A stretch of 64,000 nucleotides of DNA, taken from NCBI GenBank assembly GCA_023213395.1, contig CM041465.1, positions 180,241,741 to 180,305,740 on the forward strand, in the 5' to 3' direction. The stretch comes from Cycas panzhihuaensis. Taxonomy: Eukaryota; Cycadophyta. Shown here piece after piece: positions 38,651 through 52,076 of this stretch. The notes below the pieces were generated by a model. That model searched no databases. It was not told the DNA's origin and was given only the letters and a program-made list of their open reading frames with translations. The position numbers and the translations under genes are program-made. Positions within the stretch are counted from its first letter, which is position 1. Every line of letters begins with the position of its first letter.

Positions 38651-40165
38651 TGCACAAATAGTCTATACAGGGTATTATTGGCAGCATTCACCATTTTGCA
38701 CCACAAGTCTAAAGAGGTTCTATCACAAAGAGGGTAAGTGTTTCTTGTAAATTGAGAAGTCCATATTCATCCCAACATAGATAAGTGAAGGTATGTCCTT
38801 CCTGTTTCTTATTTTAATTTAGTTATTAGCTTTCATAAATATATTTGATAATGTTTATCTATTGTCTTAGTGAATGGGGGTATGTATATATGTATTCAGT
38901 CGATGATGAGTCTAATCATGATCAATGGAAAAATAAGTTATCCACCTGAGCTTAATAGATTATAAAATGACTTTTATATACCTCTTCAAATTCTTTCAAC
39001 CTTACTTCTACCCCTATTTGCAATGATTCTCTACTTATCTTGTTATGTTGGATGCCTTTTCTATCACAACCTTCCTTTTCTACTTGTTTTTCCTCATCCC
39101 ATGAAGATTTCTATATGTTATAGATTCTTTATCATAGAGTACATGTGTTTTAGATCTTGGGGAGCTAGTGGACATGTTTTTATCCTTAGAAAGATGGTTG
39201 TAATTATATAAGTGGTAAAATAGTTATTAAGAAATTTTGTATATATGGTATTAAAGTTATACTTTACTAGTAGTCATCTTCTTTCATGGTTGTCAAGGTC
39301 CTAAGCAAAGTGAGTTCTTATTTTAAAAGTTATTACTGTTGAGAGGTATTTAATCATATTTAGTGAGTATTATAAACTTAAAGCTATAGAATTTTAAATC
39401 CCCTAATAAATTGAAGTTTCATGTTTGAAGTTTATGATCAACCAATGGCAAGGGCTAATTGTGATATTGATTCATATGCAAGTTAAAGATTGTGGTAGAG
39501 TTTGAACTTCTTATTTAAGATGTGATATATACCAAACTAAAATAAAGAGCTATTAGTAAGAACTTGTTATGATTGGACAAGAAGAAGGATGTGAAAAGAT
39601 AAATTTATATAGGGTAGTTATACAAACACCATCCAAGCTCAAGAATAATGATAAGGACTCATACTATTCAAGTAGAAGGATGGAAGAACATTAGCATTCT
39701 AAGATGGTTTTTTATCTCAATTAAAACTTAAAAGAATTTAACATGGAATTTGGTGCTTGTGAATATTTTCCATTCTGATTTGACTAAAGGCCTCATATCC
39801 TAATTACTACTAAAGAGAAAGAGAAGACATCACTAGCATGAAATCATTTTAGAATGTCTTTAATAGAGCATGGACTAAAACATAAATTACAAGTAAAGAC
39901 ATAGGCCATTTATATTGTAAATATGAAGGCTTTACCTTTAATAACAAGCCATTTACTTACATACAATCTATGACTTTTTGTTTAGTAGTGGTCCATATTT
40001 AAACAAACTTAATTTTGACATATGATATTTTAATTAAACTTACCTAATCTTTACATAATATTTCAATTATTAGATTGTATATTATTAGATTTAAAATGGC
40101 ATCGTTGCATTAAACAAGTATCCACTTCAATTTTTAAAATTGTTTCCTTGAAAGAGTAAAAATAA
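38651..40165. other. Intergenic, nothing recognised
   Basis: AT-rich sequence without supported genes, between the satellite-like domain and the start of copy B. Confidence 0.6.
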
Positions 40166-40443
40166 GGGATTTGAATTATGTGAAAGTTACATTTGGCTCT
40201 TAATTTTAATTAACACTTAGAAAATATAGGGTTATTGAGTTTATAACCCTAGTTAACAGGGTTCGAGAATCTAGTTTTGATGTGAACTGGGTGCATAACT
40301 TCAATTTTGAGTTTGGTCAAACCCCAAATTACATCCTTTTTTGTCTATTTCTAACCATTTTAGGACTATTTCTAGGTCATTTATGGTCATTTTAAAGATA
40401 TTTCAAGGTTGTTTTTAGTTGTTTTTGGGTAGTTTTAGGTTTT

Positions 40444-40445
<2 letters not shown>

Positions 40446-40474
<29 letters not shown>
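40446..40474. repeat. (CT)n microsatellite, copy B
   Basis: Pure CT run of about 29 bases, the counterpart of 287-326. Confidence 0.97.
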
Positions 40475-40477
<3 letters not shown>

Positions 40478-40610
40478 AGCATATATCTTACTACTGTTAT
40501 ATACATATATACAAAAAAATACTTCTATTTTTATTTATAGAGATGTTTAATGTATTATTGTGTATGTGTTTAATGACTATTTGCAATGTTTATAATTTGT
40601 TTTCTTTTAA

Positions 40611-40627
40611 TTAAAAAAAAAAAAAAA
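40611..40627. repeat. A homopolymer
   Basis: A run of about 17 bases in copy B where copy A has 'aaataaataaaataa' (468-482). Confidence 0.9.
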
Positions 40628-42178
40628 GATAAATCCAAACCTAAACTTGTGAATCCAATTTTCAAAGGAAGGAACCAGATTTTTTAGAACTCAAAACTTG
40701 CAAACCCCAAACCCAACAACCTTGGGAAAAAGATTTTTCATTACATACTCAACAACATAAATGTACTTGATTAATTGTCTTTAAGTTTTCAGTTTACTTC
40801 CACTATATAAAAAACACTTGATTTACATAAAATGTGATAAAATTATAGCAGGCTTAGTAAATTTATGAAAAGTTAATAAATCTTTCCCTTGATTTGAAAG
40901 CATTAATAATCAATGCTAGTAGATTGGATCCAACCTAAGATCAAGATTAGTAATCTATGTTGTAGAATGCACATAGATGTGTATATAACAAGTCTTAATA
41001 TAAGCAAAATTATTTATTATAATTATTTGATAGTCAGAGCTAGATAGCATTTATCATCCTGATAATCTATCCCATGGTAAATTACTCAACAAATAATTCA
41101 AGAGATCATAAGATGATGGTAATCAGGAAGCCATATAATTGGTTGCTTATAAATTATATTTTCTTTATATTTTGTTACTATAATTTGAAATACTTTCCCT
41201 TATTTTATTTTGGCAAAGAGATGTTGGCTGAGAGTTGTCATTACTTTGGAATAAAGTAAAGTGTCACAACTCTCATTATAAGGGTTGTTATAATACCATA
41301 ATGTCACCATCCTCTTGTTTTACATGAGGACCCTAACACAACAATATAACAATAATCTCCAAGTATCACCATCCTCTTGTTTTACATGAAGGAAGCTCTA
41401 ATACAACAATGTAATAACGCTCTCCAAGAGCACTTAAGCTTAAAAGACATATGCAATAAAATTATTGATCAACAAGCAACACATTGTGCCAATAATCTAC
41501 ATAATTATTAATATACATGTGCATTCTATATGATGCCATTATGCAATGGAACATGCTTACAATACTAATATAAATATTTAGACATGCAACAACATCACAA
41601 TATGCAATATCTCATAAAATAAATGACTATTCAAAAATTAGATTAACATCACTTAGTTTTATAAAAGTATCCACATAAATTCAAAGCGCGAGAACCTTTT
41701 TTTTTTTGAGAAAAAACTAGATAGCTCAAAGATATTCACCACCTAGCCAACTAGAAACCTATCACAAAAAATTGATACCAAACTAAGACATGTGACATGA
41801 ATACAAGAGTACTATTTTTTGAATACAAGCTTTTACAACTCCTTCCTAAACCACTAGAATAATAGAATAATACCTTAATGGTCATTGTGACAATAATAAA
41901 TAACCCAAACTAATTATGTGGCTCAGTAATAACAACTCTATGATTAAATATTACACCTCACATATATGTAACATAAAACATCCATATACATGAGGCTATC
42001 TACAATGGAGCCAATACCATCTTGTGGCACCTTACCATATCAATATATTAAGCCCAACCAATGGTTTCACACTATAAATTACATCACACCATGTCAAAAC
42101 TATGTCCACAAATAAGTTGTGGTAGTCATAACTCCTTAGCATCACACTAAGACCTTTAGCATCATACCAAAATTAAAA

Positions 42179-43395
42179 CATCACACTCACATATACATTG
42201 TGACACTTCGCTATCACACCAAAGTTAAACAATCACACCCATAACACAATGAAAATCACCATATAAAGTATCATACTATAATAGTAGTCTCATACACTAC
42301 CACAATAAAAAACATTATGGAATGCTAGTAATCAAATTATAAAAGGGACTTTGTAGAATAAGCGATTATTTAGAAACTAAAGACAAGAAGACTACCCTAT
42401 ATGCAAGGGTATTCTTATCATATATGAGTTGCCAAAAGATCCCAAAATCTAGAAATATGGAATGTTGAAAATCCAAAAGCTAAAATGGCAAGAAACTTAA
42501 AGGTGGTGAAAAATAAAAGATACTCAAATTATACACCCCTCTTAATTATAGTACAAGTTAATTGCCTCATGAGATTAGCTACCTTTTTCCACAACTGCCT
42601 TTAATTAATGTAATTTAGAAGGGAATTAGAATAAATCCTTGATTCTAATCATGCTCTAAAAAGGATTAAACATATATATAAATGTGGATTCAATTTTCTC
42701 CACCAACCCTCATTAATAGCCAATCAACTTATTATAAGGAAATTAAATACTAGTCAAAACTTGAAATCTTGCCCCCTAAAATTAGGACATCACACTCACA
42801 TATATGCTATAACATGTCACTTCATAACTCCCTAGTGATCACACCAAGGTGTTATAATATTACACCAAAGTTAAGCAATCACACTTACAACACAATTAAA
42901 ATCACCACATAAAGTATCATACTATAATAGTAGTTTCATATATTACCACAATAGAATCATCGTAAGATGGTAGTGATTAAATTACAAAAAGAGCCTTTGT
43001 GGAATAAGGAGTGCTCTTTCTAAATCTAAAGATAAGAAGACTATCTGCATGCAAAATAGTTGAAAAGCTAAAAAGATAGAATGTTAGAAAACCAAAAGCT
43101 AAATTGCTAATAAAGTCAAAGGTGGTAAAAAAATACTCAATTTATGTACTCCTCTTAATTTCTAATGAAAACTAATTACCTAATGTGATTAGCTACCTTT
43201 TGTAATAACCACCTTTGATTAATGCAACTTAGAAGGGAATTAAAATAAATCCCTAATTCCAATTATGCTTTAGAAAAGATTAAACACATATGTAAGCGTG
43301 GGTTCAATATACTCCGCTAACCCTCGTTAATAAATAGGTTGACTCGTTAAAAAGGAATTAGACACGAGTTAAAACTTAAAACCTCTACCCTTAAA
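42179..43395. repeat. Two-unit tandem duplication of about 0.65 kb (copy B)
   Basis: Counterpart of 2106-3355, with the second unit starting near 42785. Copy B lacks about 50 bases that copy A has near 2145-2190. Confidence 0.78.
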
Positions 43396-44119
43396 AATTC
43401 CTCCTTTGTTCATCTTATGTGTCCCCTTCATAGTTGATTATTAATGGGCTTCTTATTGACATCATTTATAATGCATTTCAAAGACTTGACCCCTCGTGAT
43501 GATCATATATACATAGGCTTTATACCTCTAGTGTTATGAAATATTACACTTCAAATATGAAAATGTATAGAAATACATCCTTCACACCTAATAAGCTATT
43601 TCAATATTGAAGAAATTTCTTAAAGATCATACTATAGAGTATAATGTTGTAATAAATGCCCCTTAATGTTATGAAAGGGGATGATTTCATTATATCGTAA
43701 GATTAAATGCATGAAACCAAGATGTACAATAAAAAATACAACAAGTATGTATACCAAGTAGAATGTTACATAAAAGCTAAACCTAAAAGAAATGTTTGGT
43801 AATTACGACATCATTGTGTGTAAGTTATCAAATATGTTAGAAGAATTAGTAGTGCTAGACATAAAACAATGGTTGAATGGTTAGTGACTGTGTTAAACAA
43901 ACTTATAAGTATTGTTCATTAATAATCAAATAACTAGTAACCCATTCGAATGTTCTACGAATGAACGAATCTTCTTTTTAGAAACGAAAAAGAATCCGAC
44001 AATTTTAAAGTTAAATGTAATATAAATTATCATGAACTTTGTGCGTTGTAGTAATACCTCTCCGAATTCACAAGCCAACTTCAATAATTCAATAATAAAA
44101 GGTTGGAGACAACGCGGCT

Positions 44120-45690
44120 GATGCGTGAGTCTCCCAAGTGGGAAAGGAACGTGGATTATGGATTAGGGCCTCCCCCAACGTATTCATCTTGTTTTTTGGG
44201 CTCGTTAAAGGGACATCTTTTTTTATTTTTATTTTATTTTTGATTAGCGAGGAGGGGACTCGACTCACGCACACAACCGAAGGAGGCCGGGCTTACACGC
44301 CCAGAGCCCTTTCGGCTGACCCGTGGGTTGAGAGACGCCATTCTCCCCCGGCCACACACACTCACCCCTATACCCCATCCTCGGGCTCCGGGGGTACAAT
44401 CCTTTTACGTCCGTGCAGTCTTCCGCCGCAGCCGCCAGCAACCACACCCGGACGGTCCCAAGGACACCGCAGTGGTAAGGCTCCCGGGCTCGAACTTGAG
44501 ACAGCCCTCACCACTCCGGAACAACTTACCACTACGCCGCCCCTTGAGGGACGCTTAAAGGGACATCTTAACAGAACATGTGCATGGATGCCTTGATAGC
44601 ACATTGGACAGAGGTAGGGTTGGCTTCACAGCCAAATCCAAGGTCTCCTATTTAGTGGCCCATAGCTGGCACTTTAAATAGTGAGCCCCAACTCAAGCAT
44701 TAATGGCCATTATAACCAAAGTTCTCGCGGACCCACGAATCCCAATTTATTGAAGGCGGGGGATTATCACCGGTGCAAATATTCAAATTCAGTGCGAGCA
44801 CAGAGAAAACCAAAACGTGCACATGGAAGGCCTGGTGACCGTTTCCCAAAAACGTAGAAGCTCTGCGGCAGCCCCTGGATGACGGCGTTTAATTCGGATG
44901 TGGAACAGGGAGATTCGACACTCACATCATAAATCGCCGGTACCCGATGTTCGGAATCCTTTTCGAAACAGCTGGGAAGCGCGGCAGCTCTCCGATTGGA
45001 GCATTTAATTCGAATGTGGGCCCCGCAGGTGCCACGGTAGGCCATGCCATGGTCTATTATTGGGGGAGTCCGACTCCATTTGAGGTCCACCGCAAGTGTC
45101 CGCCACGTCATCACACCCGTGGCGAACAGAGGTACTCCGCCAAATGCATTACGATACAAAGTCCGTATCCACGTTGGTCCTTGCCGGATGACGTGGTTCC
45201 GACAGGAGCGAATGCGTGAAGAAACGGTGAAGGACCCGGCAGAGGAACTCTCCCGTATTTTCTCAAGGGGCAAGTCTGCACGGTGCGCCTCTGGGTACAA
45301 GACCACTCCGTCCGGTCACCAGAACCTGCGTTTAGCCTCATTTTAAGGGTGCGGTTCCAGACAGAGTCTAGGGCTCTTACTCTTTGGGAAATTGTGGTCC
45401 CGTGCGTTGCAGAGAAACTTGTCGACCGGAGAAAATAAAATTTTATCCGAGATTCACAGAGCGGAATCATTTACCTTATGACTGTTTCAGCGATTTAAGG
45501 GGGACTGAATTCAGTGAAAAGCGCTAAGGCGAGTGCATGTATAGGTGGCAAATATCTTATTTTCCCTTTCAGCGCCCCAAAAATCGCAGCATTACCGTTG
45601 AGATTTTTCCGAAAACCCCGTTCCATGGGACTCCGACCCAAGTCCGCTAAAACTCCCGCTAATATGACCAGCATTGAATGACAAATATGG
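44120..45690. other. GC-rich block of unknown origin (copy B)
   Basis: Counterpart of 4060-5250, extended by the SINE at 44220-44554. The inverted ACGT cores are conserved (about 45102-45112 and 45187-45196). Copy B has small extra pieces absent from copy A, for example 'cgcggacccacgaat' near 44727 and about ten bases near 45598. The long minus-strand open frames (44767-45306 and 45111-45470) differ in length from those in copy A, which argues against protein coding. Confidence 0.5.
44220..44554 (-). mobile_element. tRNA-derived SINE inserted in copy B
   Basis: A GC-rich 335-bp insertion is present in copy B and absent at the matching site of copy A (about 4155-4170). It is flanked by a 14-15-bp target-site duplication, TTAAAGGGACATCT(T), at 44205-44219 and 44555-44569. 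Read on the minus strand it begins with a tRNA-like head. A box A-like GGCGTAGTGGTAAG lies at 44525-44538 and a box B-like AGTTCGAGCCC at 44486-44496, about 28 bases apart. It ends in an A-rich tail (AAAATAAAATAAAAATAAAA type) next to the left duplication. These are the hallmarks of an RNA polymerase III SINE mobilised by L1-type machinery. It encodes no protein; open frames across it (for example 44138-44596 plus) are incidental. Confidence 0.93.
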
Positions 45691-48528
45691 GACGGCGAAA
45701 GATTTATGGTTCATTTTAGAGTTCATAAGACTGGAACTTTTGCTTTCAAAAAACTTTCTTGTCGAATTCTTTAAGCAGCCGGTCCGAGTGTGCAACGAAA
45801 ACAGTTTGTTACGGCAGGCAATAATTTTGCACGAGGCGTCACACGCAAAGAAAGCAAATCAAACAACAACAGATCGACTTAAACTTATGACAATATGCAG
45901 CAGTTGTGTGCAACTTGATTTACCCAACGTACTGTAAAATTATACGGAAAACCGAAAGTGTACCAGTTTTTCTGAGATTATTTTAATGAATTTCGATATC
46001 TTGCTGCTCTTCCAAAAAATAGTCCATCCCTTTGTTTATTTATTGTATGTACTTCAACGAAACTCCTTCCAAATATAATTTTCTGAGACAACAAAGCGAC
46101 AAACTTGTGGTGGTTGGGGGTAAAATGTTCTGAATGAGATTTTAACAGGGGAACATTACGCACAGTTTGTGGGAAGGAATTTGAGCTGTATGACAAGGAA
46201 ATGCAGGTAAACTCAAATTTAAAAAATAAGCAGTTGGTTGCCTGTCTGCAAATGTACATTGTTGACGCTACAAATCCAAAACAATATTCCAGAGGAAATA
46301 ATTGAAGTGCACATCATTTATTGATGATGACGGCAATAGCTATGTATGCAAGCAAGCCCATTTCTTCCTTCCATTGGGTAAGTTTCATTCAAGAGGCATT
46401 CTATAAAACCACCCTATTGGGGGCGCAAATGCAAACAAACTAATCTTACCTTTGCAGGCTGCATACATTTTTACAGAGCCGACTACACCATAAAATCCTG
46501 TCTGAACACCAAGGCATTGTACAAATACAGGATTTTTTCGGCAAAGAACAACCTCAATCGTACCCATAAAAGAAACTTCCGAGTTAGACTTAGGTTTATG
46601 ACTGTACGAGTCCGCTCCCTAGAGTTCACATTTATTATTATATAGTTATAATGTTATTCATTATCCCTTTATCGATTTTAAAGCATACAATGGGATGAAT
46701 CAATAAAACAAAGCATTGAAATATAATTCAAAGTTTTACAAATCATTAGACATGATCCCATAATCCCTTCCAATTTTACCTTAATAGCCATGTAATATGT
46801 GTCAAAATCATAGGTTCCACATTCACTCTAATATCTCTGCATTTCTTAGCCATGAGAATAAATAATGGTATAATAACAAATAAATGCAAAATATATAAAC
46901 AAAATCAAAACATGGCCACATAAATCACACTTCCTAGAATGGCATTGCATGAAAGGCTAAGAAAAGAGATATTCCAAACTAAATAGGTTTCATCATGAGC
47001 CCATGTCTTATTTGAGAATGCTACTTTTCCACCATACCCAAAAAGGTTCGAAGATGCGAAGTAAGTTTGAATTAATGATTGAATTTTTACAACAAAATTA
47101 TTGAAGAATATTTGTATCATTAGAGATACTTCTTCATAAAACATTCTATCATTTTTATTAAAGAGCAACATTATTATTATAGCTATTCGGCTTATTGCAT
47201 ACACAAAAGAAAATATTTAAATTTATTTTATTATTTATCTTACATGTTTATATGTATGGGATACCTTTTGACATAATGCATATCATTTTTCAACACTATC
47301 ACATCGATTACTAGTTCACTAAAATATAACTAACATGGCATTGTTTATGTAGGCATGAATTGCATTATATTTTTCATATAAATATGATTTACAGTATACC
47401 TTTGATATCAACATACCTTGCATAGCATTTACAGTATGAATTACACCATTTTCTTAAATATGATTATAACTCACATCAAATATTATACCTTTTATATGGA
47501 AATGACTTGCATTATATTAGACTTATATTTAGTATTTCTATATTTATGATAATGTTCATTTTTACAAATAATAAATATTATTAAATCTAGTAATTATGGA
47601 TTTACTTAAATTTGTCCTCATCTAATAAGAAGAAAGGCATAGAATTTTAGAAAATGTCTTTGTCCAAAGACCTATATACAACCATGCATCTAAAAGTTAA
47701 GCATCAAATGAGGTGGAAAAATCTTAAGATGTAAGAAGTCTATGTGGGTGATATCAATGAAATGTTCGATGGTTACTTTTGTGATAAGGATGATGATTGC
47801 AACATTAATGATGGTATAAATCATAAAGAAGAACTAAGAGGGCTTAGAGTGCAAACAAAAGAAGGTGATAAATAAGAATCTATAAATTAAGCCACAAGGA
47901 CACCATTATCTATCATTAGATCTCATATAGTTGAGTTGTCGACAACCTTATTATTATATAGTTTGAAGGCAATATAACTTCTTAGGTCATGCATTTATAA
48001 GTTTACTTAGAAAATGTTGAAAAATATTAAAATGCATCTTTTCATATAATATTTTTAAAATTTATATATGCATATAATATATTTATTTATTAGGTAGTTA
48101 TATTTTATGTTTATGGTTTTAGATTATTAAAATATAAATTATTACTGAATGACAATGAACTACTCTTTCCACATAGAGAACCACACAAATTATTAAGTGA
48201 TATAGTAATTAAATACAATGTTTACCATGCTTGTAACAATGATTGCATTTTACATAATGGAGGGTATAAGGGCAGTAAAACTTCGTGTGTGTGGTTATCA
48301 ATTAAGTATTCAAAGGAGTAGAGCATGATAAAAAATCTTGTACCACATGCTCATAATTCTTAGATTATGTATGTTTCAATGTGCATTATCGGCATAATAT
48401 ATAAATTGGCATCAAAATTATAAGAGCATAAATGACAGTGTTTGGCATACTCTTGTTAGTTATGAATCAACAAAGAGATAGACCCTAAAGTACCTTTAGG
48501 AATTTGCAATGAAATCATATTTTAAACT

Positions 48529-48960
48529 ATGGTGGATGGAGAAGCATGTGTCAATGTTCTTGAAAATATTTGGTGAACATTAGGCAATCCTTCTATAAAT
48601 GATCCAAATTATTTAATAAAATTAGCAGATCAACATCATTTACGCCAATGAGAACCTTACAAACAATATTATTAGTTGCAGTTGATGTAGAAGTTTTGCA
48701 AGATTTTACAGTAGTATAGATGCAAAACCATAATAAGGCCTACCCAACACTCTTGGGACGACTGTGGCTATTGGCAACAAAAGGATTACAATATTGGGGT
48801 CAACTGATGTTCACACTTTTAGATGGAAGGAAATTAGTTACATTGCCATTTATAATAGAGGGGCCAACGATTAAGAAAGTAATAGATAAGGAGGCTTCTT
48901 CTTCGACTACAATAAGTAGTTGTCCTATAGTAACTCCATACACTGAAATTGCTAATTAGA
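48529..48960 (+). pseudogene. Ty3-gypsy aspartic protease remnant (copy B)
   Basis: Counterpart of 8043-8560. The active-site region reads 'MVDGEACVNVLENIW', closer to the family form than copy A, but the stretch after it carries frameshifts and stops. The C-terminal part is well preserved: 48720-48959 includes 'AYPTLLGRLWLLATKGLQYWG' split over the usual GRPWL region and 'KLVTLPF'. It belongs to the gypsy polyprotein that continues through the coiled coil (49150-49820), reverse transcriptase, RNase H and integrase. Confidence 0.85.
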
Positions 48961-49149
48961 TGAGAATAGGGAAAGGTATGGTTGAGGATAAATAATATGA
49001 AGTTGATGCCCAAGTGCAATTAAAATTGAACGATGGTATAAGCTCTATTAGTTATCTTTTGCATTGGTTATAAGATGCTTATGAGGTAACAAAAGAAAAA
49101 ACCTATTATAAAATAAATTTAATTTTTATAAATAAAGAAATCAAATATT

Positions 49150-49820
49150 CAAAAAATGAAGATAATTGGAGTGTAGCTACTGAAGTAGATGAAAAAAGAT
49201 GGGATCAACTAATAGAAGAAACTAGACAATAACTTGCAATGATAAGATGTTATTCGACAATAGAGGACTACGATAGTGCAATAAAGGACCGCAGTTGCAA
49301 CAAAGGATTGCAGTTGCAACAAAGGCCTTTGACATTACAATAGAATTCTACAACACTATATTAAAACTCTAAAATATTATGCCATAAATCTGCAATGAGA
49401 AGATCAAGATTTGCAATCATGCAAATCAAAACAAGTATGATGCCACGAAGGATGATAAAGAGCTAAGAAGCAACTATGTGAAGCAAGATATAATTCTATA
49501 GTAATTAGTAAGAAAGATTCAATCTTTAAAACAATTTAGTAGTGAATTTTCTTTTACTAAAAATTAAAAAAATAATTGTAATATTATACCATAAATCTAT
49601 AATGAGAAAATCAAAATTTGCAATCACGCAAATCACAAGCAGCATGATGTCAGAAAGGAATATAAGGAGCTAAGAAGCAATTATGTAAAGCAAGATAGAA
49701 ACCCGCAACAATTGGTAAGAAATATCCAATCTTTAAAATAGTTGAATAATGAATTTTTTAAACTACAAATTGAAAAGTTAAGCTACCACAATTACATGGA
49801 ATTTAGTTATATAATAGAAT
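49150..49820 (+). pseudogene. Gypsy coiled-coil region with internal duplication (copy B)
   Basis: Between protease and reverse transcriptase, plus-strand frames encode charged helical sequence. 'VDEKRWDQLIEETRQ' is followed by two related segments. The first, near 49425-49560, reads 'KDDKELRSNYVKQD', then 'LVRKIQSLKQFSSEF'. The second, near 49643-49819, reads 'YKELRSNYVKQDRNPQQLV', then 'LNNEFFKLQIEKL'. The spacing of Leu and Ile suggests a coiled coil. The repeat is also present in copy A, so it predates the A/B duplication. Several stops interrupt it. A coiled coil at this point of a gypsy polyprotein is not something I can name a family for. Confidence 0.7.
49161..49165. other. Paralogous empty site of the outer copia
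   Basis: Copy B reads 'aaatgaagataattggagtg' without interruption. The GATAA is the single-copy target that is duplicated around the copia insertion in copy A (8721-8725, 23905-23909). Confidence 0.95.
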
Positions 49821-50029
49821 AAAAATGAAAAAAAATCAAACATATGTTTTCAAATAGAATGCAATAAAGAGGAAAGATTAGGTGTATCTTATGCAATCCT
49901 CCTTAAATGATGATCCATTGCTTTGGTTTCAAACTTATAAAAATACATTTTAGGATTAGAATAATTTTTGTAAAAGGTATAAAATTAAATTTGTAATGGA
50001 AGATAATTTGAAAAACAAAGAATATTCTT

Positions 50030-51050
50030 GTTTAAAAATACAAAAGGAAGATGGGAATAACTAACCCACCTCCCTTACCGAAAAGTGATATTAATGAAGA
50101 ACTAAAACTTTTTCCTCTAAAATATTCAACAATGGAACATGATCAATGAATGATAAATGAAGACCCTACATATAAGCTTAATGAAGAAGGGCAAATTCTA
50201 GAACAACCAATTATGAAAATACTAAAAATAAACATTTTAACAAAGGATAAACCACAACATATAACAATGGGAGATTATTGGGATTCTGCAATAATCACGC
50301 AAGCAACTGCATTATTTAAAGAATATAAAGACATATTCACATAGTATTATAAAAAACTTGAAGGAATTCCACCAGAGCTAAGAGAACACCATATTGATTT
50401 AATCAAAGCAGTTGAACTGATAATACATCCTTGCCAAATCAACCCTAAGGAGGAAGAAAAAGTAAAAGGAAAACTTTCACAAATTGTTGGAAGCAAGATA
50501 TATCTTTGAAGTTTAAAATAGCAAATGGTTTTGCCTAGTTGTCATAGTACCCAAAAAGAATGAGAAACTTTGAGTTTGTGTCAACTATCGTACATTAAAT
50601 AAAGTAACAAAGAGGGACCCATTCCCAATCCTTTTTATAGAAGATGTACTTTAAGCGGTTACATATCATGAAGTGCTTTCATTTATTGATGACTTCAGTG
50701 GATATAATCAAGTATAGATAGTTCCTCAAGATCAACTTAAAACTACATTTGTCACTAAATAGGGTACATATGCCTATCTCGTAATGTCCTTTGGATTGAC
50801 AAATGCACCTATTACCTTTTAACAAGTTGTCTTCAATATTTTCAAGTAAATGATTAGAAAAATTATATGTGTTTTTGGATGATTGGGCTATGTATGCCCT
50901 TTGGAAAAATCACATAGAAAATTCATGGTACATATTAGAAACATATAAGCAAAGTGGTTTATGTTTGAACCCTAAGAAATAAATGTTCTTGGTGCCTTTT
51001 GGGAATCTGTTAAAGCAAATAATTACAAAAAAATAGACTTTTGATAGGCA
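50030..51050 (+). pseudogene. Ty3-gypsy reverse transcriptase remnant
   Basis: A linker frame (50150-50344) reads 'QHITMGDYWDSAIITQATAL' and 'EYKDIFT'. The RT region follows with family landmarks across shifts: 'LEGIPPELREHHIDL', 'VVIVPKKNEKL', 'CVNYRTLNKVTKRDPFPI', 'HEVLSFIDDFSGYNQV', 'SFGLTNAPITF' and 'VFLDDWAMY'. The FLDD catalytic pair (about 50873) is kept, but the core is crossed by many stops. This continues the polyprotein whose protease is at 48529. Confidence 0.92.
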
Positions 51051-51690
51051 CAAAAAAGGTGCAACTCATTCTATCTTTTCCTACAACATATCCAAAAACG
51101 GTAGAACGATTTTTTAGTATATTGGGATATTATAGAAAATTTATGAAGAATTATGCCCAAATTGTAGGACCAGTAAAATGTTTATTAAAAAAGGAAATTG
51201 AATGGAAATAGTGGCAAACTCAAGAAATGGCTTTTAAAGTATTAAAGAAAAAGTTTATCCAAGCTCCTATTTTAAGATTCCCTGATTGGACTAAATAATT
51301 CATGTCCATATAGATTCATTTCTATATGCAATTAAGTGTGTATTAGCCTAGACAAGTGAATGTAACATTGATCTTCTTACTTATTTCACTAGTGAGAAAT
51401 TAACAAAGGCTGAAAGAAACTATCTTATAAAAAAATATGAAGGACTAGGAGATCTATATCATTCAAAATTTCAAATATTATTTGTCAGCTAATCACTTTG
51501 TTTTTATTTTTTTAATCATCAAGCATTAAAGTTTCTTATTAATAAGTTAATACTACAAGGTATGATAAGTAGGTAGCTACTTTTATTACAAGAATTTTCA
51601 TTTAAAGTTATAGTAAAAAAATCACCATCCATATTGTCCCAAATCACCTATCTCGAATCAAAACCAGAGAAGCACGTACTTAAATATATG
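51051..51690 (+). pseudogene. Ty3-gypsy RNase H remnant
   Basis: It contains 'PILRFPDWTK' (about 51275), 'FTSEKLTKAERNY' (about 51390), 'NHQALKFLINKLILQG' (about 51510) and 'LLLLQEFSFKVIV' (about 51580), in the usual order for gypsy RNase H. The catalytic Asp-rich start is damaged. Confidence 0.88.
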
Positions 51691-52071
51691 ATAACTTTCC
51701 ATATGTTGAATTATTTCACCTTTTAGTAGTACATGCATCGTATAAGGGTATTGCTTAATGCTTAACAATAGTAACCATGCCTCTAGGATTGAAGAAAGTT
51801 GAATGAAAAAACTTGGCAAGGAAAGCATTTCCTTATTAGTTAATCACAAGAACACTGTATAAAATGAGACCTAATGGCATATTATGACATTACATCATGG
51901 AACATGAGATATATATAGTATTGAGGCAAGTGCAAAAAGGACCAACAAGAGGACATATTGTAATAGATAGAACAACTCGACAAATATTATTGGTTGGATT
52001 ATAGTGGTCTATACTTTTGAAGACATGGAGCAGTTGGTGAGATATTATGATGTTTATTAAAGAGTGGGGAA
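51691..52071 (+). pseudogene. Ty3-gypsy integrase, N-terminal part, cut by copia
   Basis: 'ARKAFPY', 'LITRTLYKMRPNG', 'EHEIYIVLRQVQKGPTRGH' and 'ATTRQILLVGL' (with T/D changes) correspond to the zinc-binding N-terminal domain. The two His are near 51890 and 51945. The frame ends at 'EWGNP' where the copia at 52077 is inserted, and resumes at 58242. Confidence 0.88.
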
Positions 52072-52076
52072 ACCCA

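Larger units (their letters stand above)
40166..49943. repeat. Segmental duplication copy B
   Basis: Direct-orientation copy of 1-8725 plus 23905-24665. It starts at the shared 'gggatttgaattatgtg' and ends after the shared 'tttcaaacttataaaa'. Copy B lacks the 15.2-kb copia insertion of copy A and instead carries a SINE at 44220-44554. Beyond 49943 copy B continues into gypsy reverse transcriptase, whereas copy A switches to unrelated sequence, so copy B is the more complete representative of the gypsy element. The non-genic parts (40630-44100 and 46600-48500) are AT-rich and show no coding sequence I can support. Confidence 0.95.

Noticed and set aside
44138-44596. 152-codon Pro/Gly-rich plus-strand frame
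   Set aside because: It lies across the SINE, its TSDs and flanking DNA, so it cannot be an ancestral gene.
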